Shown here piece by piece: positions 7,036-17,141 of a DNA stretch of 17,141 bases (position 1 is the stretch's first letter; each line of letters opens with the position of its first letter). Under the pieces are notes generated by a model, which had not been told where the DNA came from, searched no databases, and saw only the letters and a program-made list of their open reading frames with translations. Source of the stretch: Pseudomonadota bacterium (GTDB taxonomy: Bacteria > Pseudomonadota > Gammaproteobacteria > Xanthomonadales > Xanthomonadaceae); NCBI GenBank assembly GCA_019348095.1, contig JAHWKC010000007.1, positions 1 through 17,141 of the forward strand, given 5' to 3'. A program made the translations under genes and the position numbers.

Positions 7036-8153
7036 TCAGCCCGCGTAGACCGCGCCCAGCACGCGCGGGCCGCGGGCCCCGCTCACGCTGGGGAGATTGC
7101 CGGGCAGGCCGGCCAGGGTCTGCCGGGCCAGCCACGCGAATCCCATGGCCTCGACGAAATCCGGATCGAGCCCGTAGTCGGCCGTCGATTGCAGCGTCGT
7201 CTCCGGCAGGTGCGCGGCAAGCCGCTCCAGCAGCCGCGGATTGCGTACGCCGCCACCGCAGACGATCACGCGGCGGGTGCGCGGCTGATGCGCGCGCAGC
7301 GCGTCCGCGGCGGTGACCGCGCTCAGTTCGAGCAGCGTGGCCTGCACGTCCTCGGCGGCTTCATCGCCGCGCAACGCGGCCTGCACCCAGTCGAGGTGGA
7401 ACTGTTCGCGGCCGGTGCTCTTGGGCGGAGGCAGGGCGAACCACGAGTCCTCGAGCAGGCGCGCCAGCAGGCTGGAGTCGACCTGTCCGCGCGCCGCAAA
7501 CGCGCCGTCGATATCGTAGGGCTGGCCGAGGTGGCGTTCGCACCAGGCATCCAGCAGTGCATTGGCCGGGCCGGTGTCGAAGCCGCGCACGGTGCCGGCG
7601 GTCGATGAGGCGGTACGCGGCAGCAGGGTGAAGTTGGCAATGCCACCGAGGTTGAGCACCGCCCGGTCCTCCTCGGCCGCATGCAGCATCGCGGCATGGA
7701 ACGCCGGCATCAGCGGCGCGCCATGGCCGCCGGCGGCGACATCGCGGCGCCGGAAATCCGCGACCGTGGTGATGCCGCAGCGCTCGGCGATGAGGTTGCC
7801 GTCGCCGAGTTGCCAGGTGAACGGGTGGCGGCCGTCGAAACCGGCGCCATCGGGGCGGTGGCGCACGGTCTGGCCGTGCGAGCCGATCGCCCGGACCTGC
7901 TCGCGCGTCACCCCGGCCTGGTCGAGCAGCTGCCTGGCGGCGTCGGCGAAAGCCTCGCCGATCTGCACGTCCAGCGTACCCAGTTCATCCAGCGAATCGG
8001 CCGCACCGCCCTGGCCAAGCGCGACCAGGCGCGGGCGCAACTGCGCCGCCCATGGATAGGTGCGGCCGAGCACGAGTTCGCAGGCGACGTGCCCGGCGGA
8101 TGCGGAGGAGTTGAAACGCACCAGCGCGGCATCGATGCCGTCGGCGCTGGTGC
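7036..8153 (-). CDS. anmK: Anhydro-N-acetylmuramic acid kinase, start codon region lost
   Basis: AnmK phosphorylates and hydrates anhydroMurNAc to MurNAc-6-P in peptidoglycan recycling. About 371 residues remain. Markers from the N-terminus are [13 protein letters not shown] (ATP loop, normally preceded by a short strand and G), [29 protein letters not shown] with the catalytic Asp, [23 protein letters not shown], and [15 protein letters not shown]. The C-terminus is complete. The native first ~10-12 codons are missing: beyond 8153 the frame continues only into sequence antisense to imuB, with an in-frame ATG at 8265 that would add about 37 unrelated residues. The Gly expected before TSADGID is Ser. 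The gene is therefore probably 5'-truncated at the junction. Confidence 0.93.
8144..8153. other. anmK/imuB junction on ~10 bp of shared sequence
   Basis: GCGCTGGTGC can be read both as reverse anmK (the codons for ..TSA.. of TSADGID) and as forward imuB (ALVLEVGAS). Left of it only anmK is recognisable, and right of it only imuB. Each gene loses its 5' end at this point, so the intervening DNA is absent from this sequence. Confidence 0.7.
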
Positions 8154-9265
8154 TGGAGGTCGGCGCGAGTTTCAAGCTGTTCGGGCCATGGCCGCGGCTG
8201 GAAGCGCAACTGCGCGCCGAACTTGCCGAGCTCGGCTTCCGCCATCGCATCGTGCTGGCGCCCAACCCCTACGCGGCGCGCGTGCTGGCCAATGCGCACG
8301 ATGGGCTGGCGGTCACCGACCCGGCGCCGATGCAGCACGCGCTCGGCCATCTGCCGGTCGAACGCAGCGGGCTGGCGCCGGAGGTCGCGACAAGCCTGCG
8401 TCGCATGGGGCTGCGCAAGTTGCGCCAGGTGTTCGCGTTGCCGCGCGCGGCGCTGACCAGGCGTGTCGGGGTGGAGTCGCTCAGGCATCTGGACCGGCTG
8501 CGTGGCGAGCTGTCGACGCCGCTGCAGTATTACCAGCCGCCCGATTCGTTCCAGTCGCGGATCGAGCTCAACTTCGACGTCGAATCCAGCCAGGCGCTGC
8601 TGTTCCCGCTGCGGCGCCTGACGGGCGACATGGCCGCGTTCCTGGCCGGCCGCGATGGCGGCGTGCAGCGCTTCACGCTGGTGCTGGAGCACGAGCGTTG
8701 CGCCGATACCGAAGTCACGATCGGCCTGCTCGCGCCCGAACGCGATCCTTCGATGCTGTTCGAACTCGCCCGCGGCCGGCTCGAACAGGCGCGCGTGCCG
8801 GCGCCGGTGCGTGGGGTGCAACTGATTGCACGCGAGTTGCCGGCGTTCGTGCCGGCCGGGCGTGACCTGTTCGACGCGCGGCCGCAACAGGCGGTGCCCT
8901 GGGAGCAATTGCGCGAGCGCCTGCGCGCGCGGCTCGGCGACGATGCGGTGCACGGTCTGGCGGTGCGCGCCGACCATCGGCCCGAGCGTGCCTGGCAGAC
9001 CGCCAGCCAATCGCGTCATCCGGTCCAGCCGCCGCCCCTGCCCCGCCCCGGCTGGCTGCTGCCAAAGCCTGTGCCGCTGCGCGACCACCGCCTGCGCGTG
9101 CTTGCCGGGCCGGAGCGCATCGAGACCGGCTGGTGGGACCTTGAGGTGCGCCGGGATTATTACCTGGTCGAAACCAGCCTCGGCCAGCGCGCGTGGGCGT
9201 TCCGGCCGGCCGGCGATCGTGCCGATGCGAGTGGCGGCTTCATGCTGCATGGGTGGTTCGCGTGA
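8144..9265 (+). pseudogene. imuB: ImuB, Y-family polymerase homologue, N-terminus missing
   Basis: ImuB is a catalytically inactive Y-family polymerase relative that links DnaE2 to the sliding clamp in SOS mutagenesis. About 373 residues remain, starting at [20 protein letters not shown], which in full-length proteins lies roughly 100 residues in. [20 protein letters not shown], the HhH-like MGLRKLRQVFALPRAAL, and the little-finger region SRIELNFDVES through LTLVLEHE-like strands are present. The C-terminal part includes GRDLFDARPQ (possible clamp-binding DLF) and [14 protein letters not shown], and the end is normal (TGA 9263-9265). Upstream codons of the same frame (from 8060) are antisense anmK and not ImuB-like. 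imuA is not in the window. Confidence 0.9.
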
Positions 9266-9275
9266 ACGCTGCTTC

Positions 9276-9359
9276 CGTAGGGTGGGCACGTCTTTGGTGC
9301 CCACCACCGCCGGTGCCGGTACCGGTGCAGGTGGGCACACAGAACGTGCCCACCCTACG
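9276..9359. repeat. Nested inverted repeat (REPIN-like) GTAGGGTGGGCAC family
   Basis: The outer arms CGTAGGGTGGGCACGT (9276-9291) and ACGTGCCCACCCTACG (9344-9359) are perfect 16-bp reverse complements. Each half also folds alone: GGTGGGCAC (9281-9289) with GTGCCCACC (9297-9305), and GGTGGGCAC (9330-9338) with GTGCCCACC (9346-9354). This is two REP-like hairpins in opposite orientation, i.e. REPIN architecture. It begins ten bases after the imuB stop. Confidence 0.85.
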
Positions 9360-9370
9360 TGCGGTCGAGC

Positions 9371-9533
9371 CCTCCCCTTCAAGGGGGCGAGGATGGGCGT
9401 TTGCGAGCCACTGGCTCGCGCCCATCGCAGCGCCTTCGCGCAAAGCGCGGAGGCCGGACGGGTTGGGTGGGGATGGGTTGCAACGGCACCCTCCAACCCA
9501 TCCCCATCCCGGCCTTCCCCTTGGAGGGGAAGG
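9371..9533. repeat. Composite palindromic repeat before dnaE2
   Basis: The stretch starts with CCTCCCCTTCAAGGGG (9371-9386), shared with 2341-2356. It then has a 12-bp stem GGGGATGGGTTG (9469-9480) / CAACCCATCCCC (9494-9505) with a 13-base loop. It ends with CCTTCCCC (9513-9520) / GGGGAAGG (9526-9533). With the preceding repeat it fills the whole 275-base imuB-dnaE2 gap, in which I see no gene. Confidence 0.7.
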
Positions 9534-9535
9534 AG
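9513..9535 (+). promoter_or_regulatory. dnaE2 ribosome binding site, partly inside a hairpin
   Basis: AAGGAG at 9530-9535 is a strong Shine-Dalgarno sequence five bases before codon 9541. Its first four bases are the distal arm of the 8-bp stem CCTTCCCC/GGGGAAGG. A folded stem would hide the site. The site thus appears to come from the repeat element itself. Confidence 0.5.
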
Positions 9536-9540
9536 AAAAG

Positions 9541-12500
9541 CTGCCCGCCTACGCCGAGCTGCACTGCCTGTCGGCCTTCAGTTTCCAGCGCGGGGCGTCG
9601 ATCGCGCCGGAGTTGTTCGAGCGCGCGAAACAACTCGGCTACAGCGCGCTCGCGATCACCGATGAAGGGTCGCTGGCCGGCATCGTGCGTGCGCTGGAAG
9701 CGTCGCGAAAGTTCGACCTGAAGCTGATCGTTGGCAGCGAGGTGCAGATCTTCGACGGGCCGAAGCTGGTGCTGCTGGCCGAAACCCAGACCGGTTACAC
9801 CACGCTGTGCCAGCTGCTGACGCGCGCGCGCCGGCGTGCGCCCAAAGGCCAGTACCGCCTGCTGCGCGAGGACTTCACCGGCACCGACGGGCTGCTCGCG
9901 CTGTGGGTTCCCGGCTTGATCCCCGACGACGCCGAAGCGAGGTGGACCAAGGCGAATTTTCCGCAACGCACGTGGCTGGCGGTCGAACTGCACCGCGGGC
10001 CGGACGACGAAGCACGCATCGCGCAATTGCGCGGGATCGGTACGCGCCTGCAACTGCCGCTGGTCGCCGCCGGCGACGTGCACATGCACGTGCGCGGGCG
10101 CCGCGCCCTGCAGGACACGATGACCGCGATCCGCCACAAGACCACGGTCGCGCTGGCCGGCCATCGCCTGTTCCCCAACGGCGAGCGCCACCTGCGCGCA
10201 CGCCGCGCGCTCGCCGCGATCCATCCGGCCGACCTGCTCGCCGAAACCGTGCGCATCGCCGAGCGCTGCACGTTCAAACTCGATGAACTGCGTTACGAAT
10301 ACCCGCACGAGCTGGTGCCCGAGGGGCACGACGCGGCCAGCTGGCTGCGGCATCTGGTCGAACAAGGCGCACGCTGGCGCTGGCCGGAGGGCATCGGACA
10401 GAAGGCCCATGAGCTGATCGAGCACGAACTGGACCTGGTCGCCTACAAGAGGTACGAGTCCTACTTCCTGACCGTGCATGACATCGTGCGTTTTGCACGC
10501 TCCCAGAACATCCTCTGCCAAGGCCGCGGCTCGGCCGCCAATTCGGTCATCTGCTACGTGCTGGGCGTCACCGAGATCGACCCGGTGCGCATGAACATGC
10601 TGTTTGAGCGGTTCATCTCGAAGGAACGCGACGAGCCGCCGGACATCGACATCGACTTCGAGCACGAGCGCCGCGAGGAGGTGCTGCAGTACGTGTTCAA
10701 CCGTTACGGTCGCGAGCGCGCGGCACTGACCGCGGTGGCCACCCAGTACCGCGGCCGCGGCGCGGTGCGCGATGTCGCGCGTGCGCTCGGGCTGCCGCAG
10801 GACATGATCGGCGAGCTCGCCAGCGCCATGGACCAATGGAGCGGCGAGGCGCTGGCTCAACCTGAAACGTTTGCCGAGCACCTGCGCGAACGCGGCTTCG
10901 ACCCCGATTCGCCACTGCTGCGCCAGGTGATCGTGCTGACCGCGCAGCTGGTCGGCATGCCGCGCCACCTGTCGCAACACCCGGGCGGGTTCGTGATTTC
11001 CGAGCATCCGCTGCACACCTTGGTGCCGGTGGAAAACGCAGCGATGGACGACCGTACCGTGATCCAGTGGGACAAGGACGACCTCGACGTGCTCGGCCTG
11101 CTCAAGGTCGACTGCCTCGCGCTGGGCATGCTGACCGCGGTACGCAAGACGCTGGACCTGCTGCGCGATTCAGGCCGTCGCGACATGTCGCTCGGCGATA
11201 TCCCCGCCGAGGATCGGCAGACCTACGGGATGATCAGCCGCGCCGACACCGTCGGCGTATTCCAGATCGAGTCGCGGGCGCAGATGGCGATGCTGCCGCG
11301 GATGCGGCCGGAAACCTTCTACGACCTGGTGATCCAGGTCGCGATCGTGCGGCCCGGACCGATCCAGGGCGACATGGTGCATCCCTACCTGCAGCGCCGG
11401 AACGGGCTGGAACCGGTCCACTATCCCTCGGACAAACTCAAATCGGTGTTGCAACGCACCCTCGGCATCCCGCTGTTCCAGGAACAGGTGATGCAGATCG
11501 CGATGGTCGCGGCCGACTTCACCGCGGGCGAGGCCGACCAGTTGCGGCGCTCGATGGCGGCCTGGAAACGCCACGGTGGGCTGGAGCCGCATCGCCAGAG
11601 GCTGATGGACGGCATGCTACGCAACGGCTACAGCCGCGAGTACGCCGAGCGCATCTTCGAGCAGATCAAGGGCTTCGGCAGCTACGGATTTCCCGAGTCG
11701 CACGCGGCCAGCTTCGCGCTGATCGCCTATGCCAGTTCGTGGCTCAAGTGTCACGAACCGGCCGCATTCGCGTGCGCGCTGATCAACTCGTGGCCGATGG
11801 GGTTCTATTCGCCCGACCAGCTGCTGCAGGATGCGCGCCGGCATGGCATTCGTACCTTGCCGCTGGATGTGCGTTACAGCGGGTGGGATTGCGGTCTTGA
11901 AGAAGATCAACATCCGGTAGGAGCGGCTTCAGCCGCGATCGGAAATCGACGCATGCGAACCGACTCTCCATCGCGGCTGAAGCCGCTCCTACAGGAAACG
12001 GCACGGGAGAATTTCCTGCGTCCACAACCCGCCATCCGCCTTGGCCTGCGTTTGATCCGTGGCCTGCCGGAGGACGCCGCTCGGCGCATCGAGGACGCGC
12101 GCGCGCAGCGGCCGTTCGGCGATGTCGCCGACCTGTGCGCACGCGCCGGTCTGGACCGCCGCGCGCAATCGGTGCTGGCCGATGCCGGCGCCTTGCGCGG
12201 CCTGGCCGGGCACCGGCATCGCGCGCGCTGGGCGATCACCGGCGTCGAGCCGCAACTGCCGCTGTTCGCGGAGGCGCCGGCGGCGAAGGAGACCGAGAAC
12301 ATCGTGCTGCCGCTGCCGAGTGCGGACGAGGATATGCGCGCGGACTACGCGATGACCGGCACCACGCTCGGCCGCCATCCGCTGGCATTGCTGCGCCCTC
12401 GCCTGCGCGCGCGCCGCTACCAGCGCTCGCGCGAGCTGCACGACCTGCCGCACGGCCGCAGCGTCGCGTTCGCCGGGCTCGTCACCCTGCGCCAGCGCCC

Positions 12501-12738
12501 GCAGACCGCCAGCGGCGTGACGTTCCTGACGCTCGAGGACGAGGACGGGCTGGTCAATGTCGTCGTGTGGGCGCACCTGGCGGAACGCCAGCGTCGCGAA
12601 CTGCTCGAATCGCGCCTGCTGGCGGTCGAGGGCCGGCTGGAGTGCCAGCACGGAGTAATGCATCTGATTGCGAAGCGCCTGGACAACCTCACGCCGCTGC
12701 TGGGAACGCTGGAGACACGATCGCGGGATTTTCATTGA
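9541..12738 (+). CDS. dnaE2: Error-prone DNA polymerase DnaE2 (ImuC), with in-frame repeat insertion
   Basis: DnaE2 is the C-family polymerase of the ImuA/ImuB/DnaE2 mutasome that bypasses lesions during SOS. The product is about 1065 residues. The PHP domain begins at [18 protein letters not shown]. The polymerase core has [15 protein letters not shown] and the catalytic aspartates in PDIDIDF (D368/D370) and LLKVDCLAL (D524). C-terminal HhH-like segments and an OB-fold ([20 protein letters not shown]) follow. Residues ~793-818 are encoded by a REPIN between [13 protein letters not shown] and [12 protein letters not shown], a linker region. No ATG, GTG or TTG stands at the conserved start. 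The Shine-Dalgarno site at 9530-9535 points to CTG 9541 (LPAYAEL), where relatives may have Met-Pro. In-frame upstream starts (e.g. TTG 9475-9480 area) would begin inside repeat sequence. Confidence 0.93.
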   Translation: MPAYAELHCLSAFSFQRGASIAPELFERAKQLGYSALAITDEGSLAGIVRALEASRKFDLKLIVGSEVQIFDGPKLVLLAETQTGYTTLCQLLTRARRRAPKGQYRLLREDFTGTDGLLALWVPGLIPDDAEARWTKANFPQRTWLAVELHRGPDDEARIAQLRGIGTRLQLPLVAAGDVHMHVRGRRALQDTMTAIRHKTTVALAGHRLFPNGERHLRARRALAAIHPADLLAETVRIAERCTFKLDELRYEYPHELVPEGHDAASWLRHLVEQGARWRWPEGIGQKAHELIEHELDLVAYKRYESYFLTVHDIVRFARSQNILCQGRGSAANSVICYVLGVTEIDPVRMNMLFERFISKERDEPPDIDIDFEHERREEVLQYVFNRYGRERAALTAVATQYRGRGAVRDVARALGLPQDMIGELASAMDQWSGEALAQPETFAEHLRERGFDPDSPLLRQVIVLTAQLVGMPRHLSQHPGGFVISEHPLHTLVPVENAAMDDRTVIQWDKDDLDVLGLLKVDCLALGMLTAVRKTLDLLRDSGRRDMSLGDIPAEDRQTYGMISRADTVGVFQIESRAQMAMLPRMRPETFYDLVIQVAIVRPGPIQGDMVHPYLQRRNGLEPVHYPSDKLKSVLQRTLGIPLFQEQVMQIAMVAADFTAGEADQLRRSMAAWKRHGGLEPHRQRLMDGMLRNGYSREYAERIFEQIKGFGSYGFPESHAASFALIAYASSWLKCHEPAAFACALINSWPMGFYSPDQLLQDARRHGIRTLPLDVRYSGWDCGLEEDQHPVGAASAAIGNRRMRTDSPSRLKPLLQETARENFLRPQPAIRLGLRLIRGLPEDAARRIEDARAQRPFGDVADLCARAGLDRRAQSVLADAGALRGLAGHRHRARWAITGVEPQLPLFAEAPAAKETENIVLPLPSADEDMRADYAMTGTTLGRHPLALLRPRLRARRYQRSRELHDLPHGRSVAFAGLVTLRQRPQTASGVTFLTLEDEDGLVNVVVWAHLAERQRRELLESRLLAVEGRLECQHGVMHLIAKRLDNLTPLLGTLETRSRDFH
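11917..11992. repeat. REPIN copy A, inside dnaE2
   Basis: The arms GTAGGAGCGGCTTCAGCCGC-GA (11917-11938) and its exact reverse complement (11971-11992) flank a 32-base spacer. The arms are identical in all three copies; the spacers differ. This copy is read through in frame and gives VGAASAAIG and SRLKPLL in the protein. Confidence 0.95.
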
Positions 12739-12757
12739 GCGCGCGACGACGGATCCT

Positions 12758-12837
12758 GTAGGAGCGGCTTCAGCCGCGATGAGTTGTCAGGACCGACGCC
12801 GCATGATGAAAGGCATCGCGGCTGAAGCCGCTCCTAC
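12758..12837. repeat. REPIN copy B, between dnaE2 and UdgX-like gene
   Basis: The 22-bp arms lie at 12758-12779 and 12816-12837, with a 36-base spacer. The element starts 19 bases after the dnaE2 stop. Its right arm contains the stop codon (TAG, 12836-12834 reverse) of the converging uracil-DNA glycosylase gene. It may serve as a transcript-end stem for both genes. Confidence 0.95.
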
Positions 12838-13481
12838 AACACCCCCGCCACCGCACGCAGGTCTCTGACGAGTTCCCCATATGCCTCCTCGCGGCGCCGC
12901 TTCTCCGGCATCCGCAGCACCGCCGAGGGGTGCCAGCTCGCGATGCCGCGGGTGTCCTGGCCAATCTCGCGCCACTGCCCGCGCTCGCGGGTGATGCGGA
13001 AGGCGTTGCCGAACATCGTCTGCGCGGCCATCGCACCCAGGCCGACCACCACGCGCGGATGCACGCGCAGCAGCTCGGCGGCCAGCCACATCCGGCACGC
13101 GGCCTGCTCGGCCGCGTTGGCGCGCTTGTGCAGTTTGGCCTCGCCACGCAGCTCGTACTTGAAATGCTTGACGGTGTTGGTGACATACAGCGCCGACCGC
13201 GGCAGGCCGGCTTCCTCCAGCGCGCGGTCCAGCAGCCCGCCGGAAGGGCCGACGAACGGCAGGCCCTGGAGGTCCTCCTGCAACCCGGGCTGCTCACCCA
13301 CCAGCATCACCGGCGCGTCCTCTGGACCGACCCCGAACACGGTCTGCGTGCCATGGCGCCACAGCGGACAGGCGCGACACTCGCGTGCCTTGCGCCGCAG
13401 CGTGCGCACCGTGCCGACGGGGATCTGATCGACCGGCTTGGCGAGCGGGATCTGCGGGTTGTCGGCATTGGCGGAGGGCAT
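12834..13481 (-). CDS. UdgX-like uracil-DNA glycosylase (family 4-related)
   Basis: The enzyme removes or covalently traps uracil in DNA. It has 215 residues. The Fe-S-type CRAC pair is C35/C38. The active-site block GEQPGLQEDLQGLPFVGPSG is at 62-81, then YVTNTVKHFKYELRG and KLHKRANAAEQAACRMWL. The final motif is WHPSAVLR. VKHFK and a His in the inserted loop (H118) match UdgX rather than plain family 4, where the third cluster Cys stands at the VKH position. The UdgX loop usually reads KRRIH, but here it is EAKLH, so the covalent-trapping ability is uncertain. The ATG at 13481 lacks a strong Shine-Dalgarno site. The stop codon lies in REPIN copy B. A repair role fits the neighbouring dnaE2. 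Confidence 0.88.
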   Translation of the reverse strand: MPSANADNPQIPLAKPVDQIPVGTVRTLRRKARECRACPLWRHGTQTVFGVGPEDAPVMLVGEQPGLQEDLQGLPFVGPSGGLLDRALEEAGLPRSALYVTNTVKHFKYELRGEAKLHKRANAAEQAACRMWLAAELLRVHPRVVVGLGAMAAQTMFGNAFRITRERGQWREIGQDTRGIASWHPSAVLRMPEKRRREEAYGELVRDLRAVAGVL

Positions 13482-13571
13482 CAGACATCACGACGGCCAC
13501 GAACCTGGAGCCGAAGCTAGAAGCGGTGCGGTGAATGTGCCGGCAAGGGCGGCTGATCGACATTCGATTTC

Positions 13572-13645
13572 GTAGGAGCGGCTTCAGCCGCGATCGGCGA
13601 TTGGGTCGGCCGAGAACTCGGGATCGCGGCTGAAGCCGCTCCTAC
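13572..13645. repeat. REPIN copy C
   Basis: The same 22-bp arms lie at 13572-13593 and 13624-13645, with a 30-base spacer. The copy sits in the 233-base gap between the UdgX-like gene start and the protease gene end. Nothing else but a terminator is seen in that gap. Confidence 0.95.
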
Positions 13646-13653
13646 AACAAACC

Positions 13654-13681
13654 AAAAAAAGGCCCGGGGATGACCCGGGCC
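13654..13681 (-). terminator. Rho-independent terminator of the protease gene
   Basis: On the reverse strand GGCCCGGG-TCATC-CCCGGGCC (8-bp stem, 5-base loop) is followed directly by seven T's. It lies 33 bases past the protease stop and is a textbook intrinsic terminator for that gene. Confidence 0.92.
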
Positions 13682-13714
13682 ACAGGGATGAAACAGCAGG
13701 GACTTTGCTTGCCG

Positions 13715-16264
<2,550 letters not shown>

Positions 16265-16329
16265 GGGGGCTCCGTGGATGCGCCGCAGGACTGGGGCGTG
16301 TTCACTGTTGTGGCAGCAAGCGGCGCCGT

Positions 16330-16374
16330 CCCCCATCGGGAAATGCCTTCAACCCGGATGGGGGAAATCCCCCA
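16330..16374. promoter_or_regulatory. Palindromic element in the protease upstream region
   Basis: CCCCCATC (16330-16337) pairs with GATGGGGG (16357-16364). A second stem TGGGGG-AAAT-CCCCCA (16359-16374) overlaps it, so the two folds exclude each other. It lies 66 bases upstream of the protease ATG in the 290-base divergent region, where an operator or 5'-leader structure would be expected. I see no coding sequence or clear sigma-70 boxes in the rest of 16265-16554. Confidence 0.35.
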
Positions 16375-16554
16375 GAGGTGCCACAGCCCGCGATCATGAC
16401 GCGGGCATCACATCGGGTCCGCCTTACTGGCACGTGACCCATGAGTGAAACCCCTACAGACGCGGCTGGCCTGATTGGCTAGGCTGCGCTGTGCAACCTT
16501 GCGATCCCCCGTCGGCCTCTTGTCGAGTGCCGCGGCGTCGCCACCGGAGGAAAG

Positions 16555-17141
16555 ATGAAAAAGCTCCTTTTGACGTCGAAACTGCTGGTCGCCGCTGTCC
16601 TGTTGTTCGCCGCGGGTAGTGTCGCTGCCCAGTCGCTGCCGGTGCAGATTGATGCCAGCGGCAACACGGCCACGCTAAGGATCGGCGCGTCGGACCTCCT
16701 CTCTCTGGCCGATGTGACCCTGACCTTCGACGACGCGAGCGGCCTGAGCCCGGCGAGCCTGGGCGCCAGCGCACAGCTGGTCGATCCCAGCGATCCGGAC
16801 CTGCTCTCGCGCCTGCCGGAGCTGACCCAGCTCGACTCGGCCCTGCCGCTGTTGATCACGATCGAGCCGCCGGCCGCGGACGGCCTGAGCTTCAACCGCA
16901 CCGTCCGGGTCGAGGTGCACACCCATGCGCTGACCTACACCGCCGGCAGCTCGTACCGTCTGTTCAAGGCGCAGCTCGGCGGTCCGTTCCGCGACATCAC
17001 CGATGAGGTCGCACCTGGCAGCGTGCGCTCCCGCGGCACCACCGACGGGTTCTCCCAGTTCCTGGTGCTGGCCGACGTGCGTGCATCCGATACGGTGATC
17101 GCGCAGAAGTTCGACTGGCTGCGTGCGCATGTCGCCACCTT
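16555..17141 (+). CDS. Secreted protein of unknown function, 3' end beyond window
   Basis: An open frame of 195 codons runs from ATG 16555 to the window edge without a stop. GGAGG at 16546-16550 is a strong ribosome binding site four bases upstream. The N-terminus is a clear signal peptide (MKKLLLTSKLLVAAVLLFAA, cleavage probably after VAA at residue 25, before QSLPVQ). The mature part is beta-rich and Ser/Thr/Asp-rich: ATLRIGASDLLSLADVTLTF, PLLITIEPPAADGLSFNRTV, VEVHTHALTYTAGSSYRLFK, GFSQFLVLADVRASDTVIAQ. I do not recognise the family. It is divergent from the protease gene with which it shares a 290-base control region, so common regulation is possible. Codon use matches the neighbours. Confidence 0.85.
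   Translation, partial: MKKLLLTSKLLVAAVLLFAAGSVAAQSLPVQIDASGNTATLRIGASDLLSLADVTLTFDDASGLSPASLGASAQLVDPSDPDLLSRLPELTQLDSALPLLITIEPPAADGLSFNRTVRVEVHTHALTYTAGSSYRLFKAQLGGPFRDITDEVAPGSVRSRGTTDGFSQFLVLADVRASDTVIAQKFDWLRAHVAT

Noticed and set aside
7985..9496. Reverse open frame of 503 codons opposite imuB
   Set aside because: ImuB motifs are read clearly on the forward strand, and this frame has composition expected of an antisense shadow.
9193..9540. N-terminal extension of DnaE2 from the in-frame ATG at 9193
   Set aside because: It would be translated from the end of imuB and from palindromic repeats, giving a Pro/Gly-rich low-complexity peptide unlike any DnaE2 N-terminus.
9379..11016. Reverse open frame of 545 codons opposite dnaE2
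   Set aside because: It is antisense to the conserved PHP and polymerase motifs and runs through intergenic repeats.
11917..13645. Three evenly similar repeats as a CRISPR array
   Set aside because: The units are palindromic pairs hundreds of bases apart with genes between them, not short direct repeats with regular spacers.

Overview
The window is GC-rich, has little intergenic space and carries Gram-negative gammaproteobacterial genes: an AlgC-type phosphomannomutase, pyrE, an exonuclease III, ampG, anmK, the ImuB/DnaE2 mutasome and a secreted S8 protease. Together with the repeat families present, this suggests Xanthomonadaceae/Lysobacteraceae (Lysobacter- or Luteimonas-like). That assignment is an inference; there is no rRNA or other marker gene here. 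No tRNA, CRISPR array, phage or transposase gene was seen.

Layout. (1) About 1-545 looks foreign: a reverse-strand carbamate kinase C-terminus of actinobacterial type, possibly followed by the start of another reverse gene. (2) Near 540-590 this joins a forward AlgC-type phosphomannomutase that lacks its N-terminus and has a one-base frameshift at about 1683. (3) 2444-4416 is a reverse block: a GNAT acetyltransferase and pyrE with an ATGA overlap, then a secreted DUF4124-like protein. (4) 4499-6981 is a forward block: exonuclease III, ampG (ATGA overlap) and a small protein with an RHH-like N-terminus. (5) 7036-8153 is reverse anmK without its first codons. (6) At 8144-8153 it meets forward imuB, which lacks roughly its first 100 codons. 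dnaE2 follows. (7) A reverse UdgX-like uracil-DNA glycosylase, then a reverse secreted subtilase with a C-terminal SLH-like region and a clear terminator. (8) A divergent secreted protein of unknown function is cut by the window end.

The main finding is structural rather than a new gene system. Two abrupt junctions each cut genes in mid-sequence: carbamate kinase/phosphomannomutase and anmK/imuB. The second lies on about 10 bp of shared sequence. These are best explained by chimeric assembly or by microhomology rearrangement. The second striking feature is the density of paired inverted repeats (REPIN-like) around the mutasome. Three copies of one family share identical 22-bp arms. One lies in frame inside dnaE2 and adds about 26 residues, one supplies the stop codon of the glycosylase gene, and one lies upstream of that gene. 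Different repeats fill the whole imuB-dnaE2 gap and place a ribosome binding site, partly inside a hairpin, just before a dnaE2 that has no normal start codon at the conserved position.

Functional links: ampG and anmK both serve peptidoglycan recycling. imuB and dnaE2 form the SOS translesion-synthesis system. UdgX and exonuclease III belong to base-excision repair.
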